From Myxococcus hansupus (GTDB taxonomy: Bacteria; Myxococcota; Myxococcia; Myxococcales; Myxococcaceae): a DNA stretch of 64,000 bases. Shown one piece after another: positions 17,875 through 26,699 of the stretch. The stretch spans positions 7,956,501 through 8,020,500 of the forward strand of contig NZ_CP012109.1 in the NCBI RefSeq assembly GCF_000280925.3. Direction: 5' to 3'. How positions within the stretch are numbered: the first letter of the stretch is position 1; every line of letters begins with the position of its first letter. Position numbers and translations under genes: made by a program. The notes under the pieces were generated by a model. That model saw nothing but the letters and a program-made list of their open reading frames with translations, did no database searches and was not told the origin of the DNA.

Positions 17875-18783
17875 ATGGTAGCCATTGCCCGCAACTCCCC
17901 TGCTGCTTCCAGCAGCGCGTCCCGCGCTGCCTCGCCCACGCTGCGCAGTGGCGCGCGCGGCGCGGCCGTGACGACGCTCCAGAACAAGCTGCGGGCGGCG
18001 GGCTTCAACCCGGGCGCCTCGGACGGCGTGTTCGGCCCCAAGACGCTGGCGGCGGTGCAGTCCTTCCAGCGGGCGCGGGGCCTCCAGGTCGACGGCATCG
18101 TGGGCCCCAAGACGTGGAATGCCCTCAACTCGGCGGGCGGCGCGGGCGGCTCGGGTCCCACGCTGCGCAATGGCGCGCGCGGTGAGCCGGTGCGGGCGCT
18201 CCAGCAGCGGCTCAACGTGCTGGGCTTCAAGTCGGGCACGGCGGACGGCGTGTTCGGTCCCCAGACGCTGTCGGCGGTGAAGGCCTTCCAGCAGTCGCGT
18301 GGCCTGACGGCGGACGGCATCGTCGGTCCCAAGACGTGGGACAAGCTGGGCATCAACGTCCAGGGCCCCGTCACCAACCCGGGCGGCGGCGGTGGCGGCC
18401 GGGTCGTCACGGGCTATGTGAATGGCCAGGCCCGGCAGATTTCCCTCTCCGGGGTCCCGAACGGCAAGGAGATGCGCACGGACGCGGCGGCGGCGTTCAA
18501 CCGCATGCACGCGGCGGCGCGCGCGCAGGGCATCACCCTGAAGGTGAACAGCGGCTTCCGCAGCATGGCGGAGCAGGAGGCGCTGTACCGCGCGTACAAG
18601 AACGGCACGGGCAACCTGGCCGCGCCTCCGGGCTACTCCAACCACCAGGGCGGCATCGCGGTGGACGTCCAGACGGGCGGCACCGGCACCTCGACGTACC
18701 GGTGGATGGCCAACAACGCGAAGAACTTCGGCTTCGTGCGCACCGTCCCGTCCGAGCCCTGGCACTGGGAGTACCGGCCCTGA
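17875..18783 (+). CDS. Peptidoglycan-binding D,D-carboxypeptidase (VanY-like)
   Basis: A 302-residue protein. Two tandem peptidoglycan-binding domain 1 repeats (about 25-80 and 95-150; each has DGVFGP, F(Q) and DGIVGPKTW) are joined by a Gly-rich linker to a VanY/M15 domain. The latter shows VNSGFRS, YSNHQGGIAVDV and WHWEY, supplying the His-Asp-His zinc site. It would trim terminal D-Ala from peptidoglycan stem peptides. No classical signal peptide is present, so export route or intracellular/lytic use is unclear. The ATG at 17875 is preferred; an ATG at 17818 would add residues lacking family similarity. Confidence 0.85.
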   Translation: MVAIARNSPAASSSASRAASPTLRSGARGAAVTTLQNKLRAAGFNPGASDGVFGPKTLAAVQSFQRARGLQVDGIVGPKTWNALNSAGGAGGSGPTLRNGARGEPVRALQQRLNVLGFKSGTADGVFGPQTLSAVKAFQQSRGLTADGIVGPKTWDKLGINVQGPVTNPGGGGGGRVVTGYVNGQARQISLSGVPNGKEMRTDAAAAFNRMHAAARAQGITLKVNSGFRSMAEQEALYRAYKNGTGNLAAPPGYSNHQGGIAVDVQTGGTGTSTYRWMANNAKNFGFVRTVPSEPWHWEYRP

Positions 18784-18833
18784 GACCGTGAAGCACCGAG
18801 TTCCTCGTCGTCCGTGTCGGTCAGGAGAGAGAC

Positions 18834-19079
18834 ATGAAGAAGCTGCTCATGGCGTTCGTGGTGCTGGCGTTTCCCGGCGTAACCGCCGTGGGCAGCCTGG
18901 CCTATGCGCCGGCCGCGGACGCTCAGGGGTCCCGCGTGTCCTGCACGTACACGTACTTCCACGACGAGGCGCTCACGGAGTACTTCATGACGCTGCGCTG
19001 CTCCTGCGCGGAGCCGGACTGCTACAACAGCGTGGAAGTGACGCCGTTCTACACGGTGGAGTGCATCGACGCCTGCTGA
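18834..19079 (+). CDS. Small secreted Cys-rich protein
   Basis: An 81-residue protein with a good signal peptide (MKKLLMAFVVLAF..., cleavage near ADA-QG at residue 31). The mature part of about 50 residues carries five Cys (SCTYTYF, LRCSCAEPDCYN, ECIDAC), suggesting disulfides or a metal-binding knot. A GGAGAG ribosome site precedes the ATG. It follows the carboxypeptidase gene by 50 bp, so they may share a transcript. I do not recognise the family. Confidence 0.7.
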   Translation: MKKLLMAFVVLAFPGVTAVGSLAYAPAADAQGSRVSCTYTYFHDEALTEYFMTLRCSCAEPDCYNSVEVTPFYTVECIDAC

Positions 19080-19103
19080 GCCCGCTTCCGGCCGGCTGTG
19101 GCC

Positions 19104-19865
19104 CTAGCAGGGAATGTCCTGTCCCTTGAGGATGGGGACCAGCTTCTCTCGAACCTCCGTCATGAACGCAGCGAGGCCATTCTTCTCGCCTCGCTGCTTC
19201 AGGAGGTCCAGGGATGCTTCCTCGAGACACTGGTGTTCGCGGCGCCAGTCGTCTTGAGTCAGCTCCGACAGCGCGCGCTTGATGTCGGTCTTCGCGCCGT
19301 GCTTGCGAGCATCGAGTTCGTGAGACTTCGTGAGCGGGTCGATGGACAGCCGTTCGCTGAGGCGTTGTAGTCGATTGGACTCCTCGTGCCCCTGCGGCTC
19401 GAAGCCGGAGAGCACCCACGCTTCGCGCTTCGGCTCCGCCAACGCGATGACCACTTGGAAGGGCCAGGGGTACGAACGCCGAACCTGCTCAAGCCCGATG
19501 CGACGTGACGCATCTCCATCGCTATCACGTACCAGCACGACAGCGGTCGGCGGGTGATTGAGCGAGCGGAAGAGCAGCAGCGCCTTGCGAGCCATGAGCG
19601 CGTCGGGCTTCCCCGACTCATCTCCGAAGCGCCCCATGATGGGCTTGAGCCCTCGTCGCGAAAGTTCCTCCTGTACGTTTTGCCACCGCACGAACCGGTT
19701 ATCCGGCGTCGGGTGAACTCCACACCACCTGTACAGTGAGTCGCGAACCTCGGGTTGCGCCCATTCGACGCAATCGGCGATGACCCGGTCGGCAATCACA
19801 CATGCCGTCTGCTGGTCCGCTCGGGCTTCGCAGACGACGCCGAACACATAGGCGGACTCACTCAT
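19104..19865 (-). CDS. TOPRIM-like protein paired with an AAA ATPase
   Basis: A 253-residue soluble protein. FGVVCEARAD near the N-terminus and VVLVRDSDGD in the middle match the conserved Glu and DxD elements of TOPRIM folds, as in OLD, PARIS AriB and DUF4276-like proteins. The start codon overlaps the stop of the upstream ATPase gene (ATGAGTGA, 8 bp), so the two are translationally coupled. In such two-gene systems the ATPase senses infection and releases or activates the TOPRIM nuclease. Codon use is less GC-biased than in neighbours, suggesting horizontal acquisition. The precise family is unassigned. Confidence 0.7.
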   Translation of the reverse strand: MSESAYVFGVVCEARADQQTACVIADRVIADCVEWAQPEVRDSLYRWCGVHPTPDNRFVRWQNVQEELSRRGLKPIMGRFGDESGKPDALMARKALLLFRSLNHPPTAVVLVRDSDGDASRRIGLEQVRRSYPWPFQVVIALAEPKREAWVLSGFEPQGHEESNRLQRLSERLSIDPLTKSHELDARKHGAKTDIKRALSELTQDDWRREHQCLEEASLDLLKQRGEKNGLAAFMTEVREKLVPILKGQDIPC

Positions 19866-21057
19866 TCGGAGTGGCCTCACCCAGCCTTCCAATCCAGTCC
19901 TCCCCCACGCTGCTCCAGAACTCGCCCGGTGCCATCAGCCCCTTCCACTTCTCGAATTCGGGGTGCGCGGTCAGCTTTTCGCACCGCGCGAACCCGTTCT
20001 CCGCGAGGAAGGTCATGCGGACCTCCTTCGGGTCGAGGTCGTTCAGGATGAAGGGGGAATGACTGGTGGCGATGATCTGAACGCCAAGGTCGCGCTTCTG
20101 GATGGCACGCAGTGCCGCGATGAGACGGGACTGGGCCGCGGGATGGAGTGACAGCTCGATGTCGTCCAGGAGCACGAGTCGGGGCTTTGATGGGCCCATG
20201 AGCGCGGTGAGCAGGCCGAGCACCATTAGCGTGCCTTCGCCCGCCGAATCGGGAGCAACTCCCTTCGCGCCCTTCATGTCGAAGACGACTTGGTTGCCCC
20301 AGAGCGTCCGCTTCTCGGGGACCTCGTGACGCTTGTCGTCCAATGAAATGGTACGAACGGCCGTTTGCTCAACAGCGGCACGCTCAATGCGAATACGCCT
20401 TACCGAAGGGACGATTTCCTTGAGGGCCACCTCGATTTCGGTGAACACCTCATCCTGGCTCAACTTGAGATTGGCCAGCACGGACGAAAGCCCTCTTCCG
20501 TCCGAGGCCAATGAAGGAACGACCTCGTCGCTATACGAAGGCGCCGCTAGCAGACTGGGTACAAAGCGCAAAATGGCAGTGGCGCTTAGTGCCTCCCTTA
20601 GAAGCACCAACTGAGAATAGTCCACATCCGATTGAAGCCCGCCCGAATTTGGGGCGAGCGAAAACGGAAGAGCGTGGGGGGCTCCGCGCTGACTTCCTTG
20701 AACCCTAAACCCGTCCCTTCCAACCTTGCCGCGAAGCCAAAAGGGCAAGATCAGCTCTTCCTTCTGCACCGGCTCCAACGGGCTGTAAGCCGTCACGGAA
20801 CCGTCGATACCCGTCCATTTTCCTACTGCCTCAATTTCGACAGAAGCCCTGCTCCCATGCGACTGGAAAAGAGGACCAGGCCAGTAACTCCAACCTCCTG
20901 TCAGTAGATTGCTGGCAACCACCGACAGCAGGTGCAGCCCCTCCAACAGCGTCGTCTTGCCCGACGCATTCGGGCCCACCAGGACCGTGAAAGGCTCCAG
21001 CTCCAAATCGAGCGAGCGGTACGCCTTGAAGTTGCGGAACTGAACCTTCTCGATCAC
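19858..21057 (-). CDS. AAA-family ATPase of OLD/PARIS-type defence pair
   Basis: A 399-residue ABC-type/SMC-like ATPase. It opens MIEKVQFRNFKAYRSLDLEL and has a Walker A GPNASGKTT at about 28-36, an ABC signature-like region near SAGEGTLMVLGLL, and a Walker B LVLLDDIELSLHP followed by ATSHSPFILNDL. This is the AAA_15/AAA_21 layout used by OLD-family, PARIS AriA and related defence ATPases. No TOPRIM is fused; it is supplied by the overlapping next gene. GC is clearly lower than flanking genes. Substrate or trigger unknown; an antiphage role is inference from architecture. Confidence 0.8.
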   Translation of the reverse strand: MIEKVQFRNFKAYRSLDLELEPFTVLVGPNASGKTTLLEGLHLLSVVASNLLTGGWSYWPGPLFQSHGSRASVEIEAVGKWTGIDGSVTAYSPLEPVQKEELILPFWLRGKVGRDGFRVQGSQRGAPHALPFSLAPNSGGLQSDVDYSQLVLLREALSATAILRFVPSLLAAPSYSDEVVPSLASDGRGLSSVLANLKLSQDEVFTEIEVALKEIVPSVRRIRIERAAVEQTAVRTISLDDKRHEVPEKRTLWGNQVVFDMKGAKGVAPDSAGEGTLMVLGLLTALMGPSKPRLVLLDDIELSLHPAAQSRLIAALRAIQKRDLGVQIIATSHSPFILNDLDPKEVRMTFLAENGFARCEKLTAHPEFEKWKGLMAPGEFWSSVGEDWIGRLGEATPNE

Positions 21058-21083
21058 GGCAACGCCTCCCGTCCCCCATTCTC

Positions 21084-21105
21084 CCCTCCCCTGGCCAGGG
21101 GAGGG
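21084..21105. terminator. Perfect 22-bp palindrome at the border of ettA and the ATPase gene
   Basis: CCCTCCCCTGG and CCAGGGGAGGG abut with no spacer, giving 11-bp perfect arms. It lies 20 bp after the ettA stop and 26 bp before the ATPase start on the same strand. A zero-loop palindrome makes a poor simple terminator stem but a good cruciform or protein site; it could also mark the edge of the inserted cassette. Confidence 0.45.
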
Positions 21106-21125
21106 AAGAAAGGTCCTACAGCGAC

Positions 21126-22805
<1,680 letters not shown>

Positions 22806-23082
22806 CTGGGCCTTCCTGCTTTGAGGCGGAGTGAGGGGCTCTGCGGATACCAGGGTGGAACAGCGCACTCAAGGTGAGAGCGTCCCCTCCCGCCCCTCTT
22901 TTGGGGCCGCATCTGGAGGTCCGGAGGAGACCGAGCAGGCGGCGCCCCTTGCCCCCTGTCCCCAGGCAACGTCCGCCGCGTACCCGCGGCCCGCACGGGC
23001 CCTCTTGCGTGATTGTCGGCCTCCTCTGGGACTCCCGCGATAGACTGTCGTGTGGCGAGCTTCTTGTCCGGGGGGACACTGG

Positions 23083-23553
23083 ATGTTGCTTCGATGCGTG
23101 ACGCCGCTGCTCATTCTCACGGTCGTCACGGGATGTGCGACACCGCGAACCGTGCGGTTGGAAACCGGGCATGACTCCTTCGTCGTCACCCCAAGAGTGG
23201 AACCAGGCGCGGAGCTGGAAGCGGCCGAACTTGACGACAGCGAGTTTGAAGCGGCCATCGCGGGGATCGCTCGCGACGTGCGTCCTCAGCGGAACCCCAT
23301 GCAGCAAGCGCGAGACCTCTTCGGCGTTCCAGCCCGCAGCGGAGTCTATGGCTATGAGGGCCGCCCTCCCCGGTTGATCCCTCTGCGTCGCGGCGACTCA
23401 AGCGGCCCTCCCCATGTCATACCGGCGGGTGATCGCGGCGTCACCTCTGCTGGAGGAGCGGCTGACTTTGGAGCGCGAAGCGGCGCGGACCACAACCGAC
23501 GCCCGGATCAGCTTGGCACGCGTCTTCAGCCATCGAGCACGGCACCATGCTGA
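23083..23553 (+). CDS. SitA-like (TIGR02269) lipoprotein, probably truncated toxin
   Basis: A 156-residue lipoprotein with lipobox VVTGC at residue 18. Residues 19-105 (ATPRTVRLETGHDSF..., ARDLFGVPARSGVYGYEGRP) match the N-terminal module of SitA polymorphic toxins delivered between myxobacteria by TraAB-dependent outer-membrane exchange. Family members I know are much longer and carry a C-terminal toxic domain. Here the similarity stops near 23395 and only about 50 low-complexity residues follow, so the toxin domain seems deleted. The stop overlaps the immunity gene start (ATGCTGA). A GGGGGG ribosome site precedes the ATG. Confidence 0.6.
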   Translation: MLLRCVTPLLILTVVTGCATPRTVRLETGHDSFVVTPRVEPGAELEAAELDDSEFEAAIAGIARDVRPQRNPMQQARDLFGVPARSGVYGYEGRPPRLIPLRRGDSSGPPHVIPAGDRGVTSAGGAADFGARSGADHNRRPDQLGTRLQPSSTAPC

Positions 23554-24122
23554 ATCCATCGCGATACTTCAGGCTCATGGAGAACGTCCAGGCAGGGAAC
23601 TGGTACCTGGGGGACCCGCTGACGCGACAGGGCCTCGAGATGGAGAACTTCAGGGAGTTTTCGTCAGGGCAGCCCGCCCAAGCACCCGGTCGCCTGGTGG
23701 TCCCTATCGACGAGCCAGGAAGACGATTGGATTTCAGCACCGCGGGTGCTGGCGCGACCCCCATCGTGCATGTCAAAGCGGCCACCCTCTTCGTGGAAAT
23801 GGCCCCGAACGACGTGCAACTGATACCTGTGGATATCGAGGGTTGCCCCGATGAGTACCTCATTCTCGTGGCAACACGGCTTGTCCGATGTATCGACGAC
23901 GCTGCTTCCGAAGAGGTGCTGTATTGGAAGCCAGAGGATGAGCGGCCGGACAAGGTCGGCATGTATCGAAGTGTTTGGGGGATGCGGATTGACCCTACGC
24001 AGGTGGGCGACGCCAAGGTGTTTCGTCCCTGGGGATGGTCCGGGGTGCTCATCGTCTCCGAGGACATCAAGACGGCCCTGGAGCGCGCGAACGTCACGGG
24101 CGTCGAGTTCGAAGAGGTGTAG
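23547..24122 (+). CDS. Imm11-type immunity protein
   Basis: A 191-residue soluble protein opening MLNPSRYFRLMENVQAGNWYLGDP, the characteristic start of Imm11 (DUF1629) immunity proteins found beside SitA toxins in Myxococcus. The C-terminal half contains WGMRIDPTQVGDAKVFRPWGWSGVLIVSEDIKTALE, also typical. It should neutralise a toxin imported by outer-membrane exchange from kin cells. Because the adjacent toxin looks truncated, it may now act as an orphan immunity gene. GC is lower than the genomic background, consistent with a mobile kin-discrimination locus. Confidence 0.75.
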   Translation: MLNPSRYFRLMENVQAGNWYLGDPLTRQGLEMENFREFSSGQPAQAPGRLVVPIDEPGRRLDFSTAGAGATPIVHVKAATLFVEMAPNDVQLIPVDIEGCPDEYLILVATRLVRCIDDAASEEVLYWKPEDERPDKVGMYRSVWGMRIDPTQVGDAKVFRPWGWSGVLIVSEDIKTALERANVTGVEFEEV

Positions 24123-24213
24123 CGCAGGACGAACGTGAGCGACGCCCGCACCACCTGCACGTTCTGGAGAATCGTCCCCCGCTCCTTGGGCTCCGCCGCG
24201 CTCCGGAGAGAAT

Positions 24214-24546
24214 TCAACGCATCCTGAACGCTGGGGCATCGAGCGCGAAGAACAGGAACAGCGGAAGCCCCGCCGAAACACCCGCGCACAAGGTGAGCGC
24301 GGTGACGACGAGGGCCTGCTTCCACGGGATGAAGCGGTCCGAGTACGCGGCCAACAGCAGCACGACCGCGGACACCACGACGTCCAGCCATGCGAACGCG
24401 CTGATGCGATTGGCCGCGGCCTGTTCGACGAGCAACCGCACGTCGAGCCCGTGCTCGGCGACGAACGGCAAGAAAGCCGCGTAAGGGATGGCCACTCCCG
24501 CCACGGTCAGGAGCAGGAGGACGGACTTGAGATGCGGGGGCTTCAC
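24214..24546 (-). CDS. DUF2834 small membrane protein
   Basis: A 110-residue protein with three hydrophobic helices (VLLLLTVAGVAIPYAAFLPF, WLDVVVSAVVLLLAAYSD, ALVVTALTLCAGVSAGLPLFLFF), matching the DUF2834 inner-membrane family of unknown function. The start is probably the GTG at 24546; no strong ribosome site is visible, so the N-terminus is uncertain. It follows the cupin gene on the same strand after 22 bp, suggesting one transcript. About 90 bp with no recognisable feature separates it from the Imm11 gene. Confidence 0.7.
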   Translation of the reverse strand: MKPPHLKSVLLLLTVAGVAIPYAAFLPFVAEHGLDVRLLVEQAAANRISAFAWLDVVVSAVVLLLAAYSDRFIPWKQALVVTALTLCAGVSAGLPLFLFFALDAPAFRMR

Positions 24547-24568
24547 CGCGCCAACATAGCCGGTGGGC

Positions 24569-25033
24569 TCACTCGAGCGTGGCCAGAAGCGGCGCGCCGT
24601 TGGCCTCGCACCAGCGACGGTACGTCTGGAGCCGGTCCTCGGGCGTGACGCGCTTGAGGACCTGTCCATCCTCCGAGAGGTACTCGATGGCCCCCCGCGT
24701 GTTGATGAGCAGGACCACCGGCTCGGTTCCCGTCACCCGCCAGCTATCGACGTTGCCGGGCGGCTCATAGACGTAGCCACCAGGACCAATCACCTCGCCC
24801 GTGTCGAGCAGCTCGCGTGTGCCGGAGACATTGAAGCCGTGCGTCTCCCCCGTGTGGCGGTGCCGGGGGATGACGGTGCCTGGCTCCAACCGGAAGAGGT
24901 AGATCCAACCGGCGCCCTCCCGGAAGAAGCGCAGCGGCTTGAAGGAGAGGCCCGGGGAGGTCATGGGAATCCAGGGCATGCGCTCGGGGTCGACCGGGTG
25001 GGAGGCGAACGTGGACGGCGGCGGGGTGTGCAT
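24569..25033 (-). CDS. Cupin-domain protein (ChrR/dioxygenase-like)
   Basis: A 154-residue single cupin. The metal motif 1 is HRHTGETHGFNVSG and the second half has GGYVYEPPGNVDSWRV, with the His in motif 2 apparently replaced, so metal binding may be altered. The fold resembles acetylacetone or dihydroxyacetophenone dioxygenase-like and ChrR cupins. The ATG at 25033 has GGAG upstream. It is divergent from a MocR-type regulator 104 bp away, which may control it. Substrate unknown. Confidence 0.75.
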   Translation of the reverse strand: MHTPPPSTFASHPVDPERMPWIPMTSPGLSFKPLRFFREGAGWIYLFRLEPGTVIPRHRHTGETHGFNVSGTRELLDTGEVIGPGGYVYEPPGNVDSWRVTGTEPVVLLINTRGAIEYLSEDGQVLKRVTPEDRLQTYRRWCEANGAPLLATLE

Positions 25034-25085
25034 GGCGGCTCCAGTGAGGAAGTGCCGTCAGGGTGCGTCTTCCATGGCCCGGCCA

Positions 25086-25122
25086 TTGAGCCAGAATTGA
25101 CGAATCTCACTGGGCCAAATTA
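25086..25122. promoter_or_regulatory. Candidate MocR operator region between cupin and regulator genes
   Basis: Two direct repeats, GAGCCAGAATT (from 25086) and GGGCCAAATT (from about 25111), lie in the 104-bp divergent intergenic region. Direct repeats are typical MocR-family sites. A TTGACG at 25097 could be a -35 for the regulator gene. Assignment is by inspection only. Confidence 0.35.
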
Positions 25123-25137
25123 TGGGAGGCCCTCGCC

Positions 25138-26565
25138 ATGGACCTTCATGTCGACCTCCAGGACCGCAGGGACGTCGCGGGGCAGCTCTACCGGGGCTTG
25201 CGCGCGCGGATTCTCGATGGGCGGCTGCGTGACGGGGAACAAGTGCCACCGTCGCGAGAACTGGCCCAGCGACTGGGCGTCGCGCGCAACACGGTGAGCG
25301 TGGCCTATGCCTGGCTGACAGCGGAGGGCCTGCTCGTGAGCCGAGGCCGCGCGGGCAGCTACGTCCAGAACGCGCCCCGAGAGCGCGGTGCACGCGCGAA
25401 GGCCGCGTCCGGCGTGAAGCTGCGTCCCCGTGCCGTCTGGCGCGATCTGCGTGTCCCTCCGCCCTCCGACCCACCGGCGCCGTATGACTTCCGCGTCGGC
25501 ACGCCGGACGTCACGCTGTTCCCCTTCGAGACCTGGCGACGTCTGCTGGCGCGGCAACTGCGCGCCACCGCGATGACCTCGGCCTATGCGGACCCACGGG
25601 GACACCCCGAGCTGCGTGAGGCGGTGGCCCGCCACGTGGGCGTCTCACGCGGCGTTCGCGCGGACGCCTCGGACGTGCTCATCACCCATGGGGCGCAGCA
25701 GGCGCTGGACCTCGCGGGCCGGGTGCTGCTGGAGCCTGGAGACCGCGTCGCCGTGGAGGAGCCGGGGTATCCCCCCGCGAGACTCCTGTTCCAATCGCTC
25801 GGGGCCCAGGTGGTGCCGGTGCCCGTCGACGCGGAGGGGCTCGTGGTGGACGCGCTGCCGGACGACACGCGGCTCGTGTACGTCACGCCGTCGCATCAGT
25901 TTCCGCTGGGCATCGTGATGTCGCCTGCCCGCAGGAGGGCGTTGCTCGACTGGGCGCGGCGGCGCGACGCGGTGGTCATCGAGGACGACTACGACAGCGA
26001 ATTCCGCTTCGGGGGACGGCCGCTGGAAACGCTCCACAGCCTGGACCGCTCGGGCCGAGTGCTCTACGTCGGCTCGTTCTCCAAGGTGCTGCTCCCCTCG
26101 CTGCGCCTGGGCTTTCTCGTCGCGCCGCCCTCGCTCCAGCGCGAGCTTCAGTTGGCGAAGCAGGTGACGGATGGGCACAGCCAGCTTCCCGCCCAGGTGG
26201 CCCTCGCGCGCTTCATCGACACGGGCGCGATGGCCCGACACCTGCGCAAGACGCGGCGCGAGTACGAACAACGGCACACGCGGCTGTCCGACGGACTCAC
26301 GCGGCATTTCGGCGATGCGCTCGAACAACTGCCCTCTGTCGCGGGCCTGCACCTGTGCGTCATGTTCACGCGGGGCGGCGCAAGGATGGAGCAAGTGCTC
26401 ACGCGGAAGGCACGCGCGGAAGGGTTCGGCATCGAGGAACTCTCCCGCTACTACGCGGGTCCTCCCTCGCGGCACGGCTGGGTGCTGGGCTACGGCGGCA
26501 TCACGGTGGAGCGCATCGACGAGGGACTCCGGCACCTGCGCGCGTGCCTCGCGGGCGCTTTTTAA
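25138..26565 (+). CDS. MocR/PdxR-type transcriptional regulator (GntR HTH fused to aminotransferase domain)
   Basis: A 475-residue regulator. Residues 1-75 are a GntR winged helix (GEQVPPSRELAQRLGVARNTVSVAYAWL), then a linker, then a fold-type I aminotransferase domain from about 115. Lys316 in GSFSKVLLPSLRLGF is the expected pyridoxal phosphate lysine, and EDDYDSEFRF is conserved. Such proteins sense PLP or an amino acid adduct and control vitamin B6 or amino-compound genes. GGGAGG precedes the ATG. The divergent cupin/DUF2834 pair is the likely target; whether it relates to B6 is unknown. Confidence 0.9.
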   Translation: MDLHVDLQDRRDVAGQLYRGLRARILDGRLRDGEQVPPSRELAQRLGVARNTVSVAYAWLTAEGLLVSRGRAGSYVQNAPRERGARAKAASGVKLRPRAVWRDLRVPPPSDPPAPYDFRVGTPDVTLFPFETWRRLLARQLRATAMTSAYADPRGHPELREAVARHVGVSRGVRADASDVLITHGAQQALDLAGRVLLEPGDRVAVEEPGYPPARLLFQSLGAQVVPVPVDAEGLVVDALPDDTRLVYVTPSHQFPLGIVMSPARRRALLDWARRRDAVVIEDDYDSEFRFGGRPLETLHSLDRSGRVLYVGSFSKVLLPSLRLGFLVAPPSLQRELQLAKQVTDGHSQLPAQVALARFIDTGAMARHLRKTRREYEQRHTRLSDGLTRHFGDALEQLPSVAGLHLCVMFTRGGARMEQVLTRKARAEGFGIEELSRYYAGPPSRHGWVLGYGGITVERIDEGLRHLRACLAGAF

Positions 26566-26699
26566 CGCCCTCCCTATCGGCTCGAAACGGCACCTGAGGG
26601 CAGGAGCTTTGCTCATTCTCGGTTCGAGTCTTGAAAAGGGAGTGTCGCTCTCGACCCTGCAGCAGCGCCCTCCAGAGAGGTGTTAGCGTCTGACAAGCA

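Noticed and set aside
23414..23854. Alternative-frame continuation of the SitA toxin
   Set aside because: The frame overlaps the Imm11 gene out of phase, and has no toxin-domain similarity.
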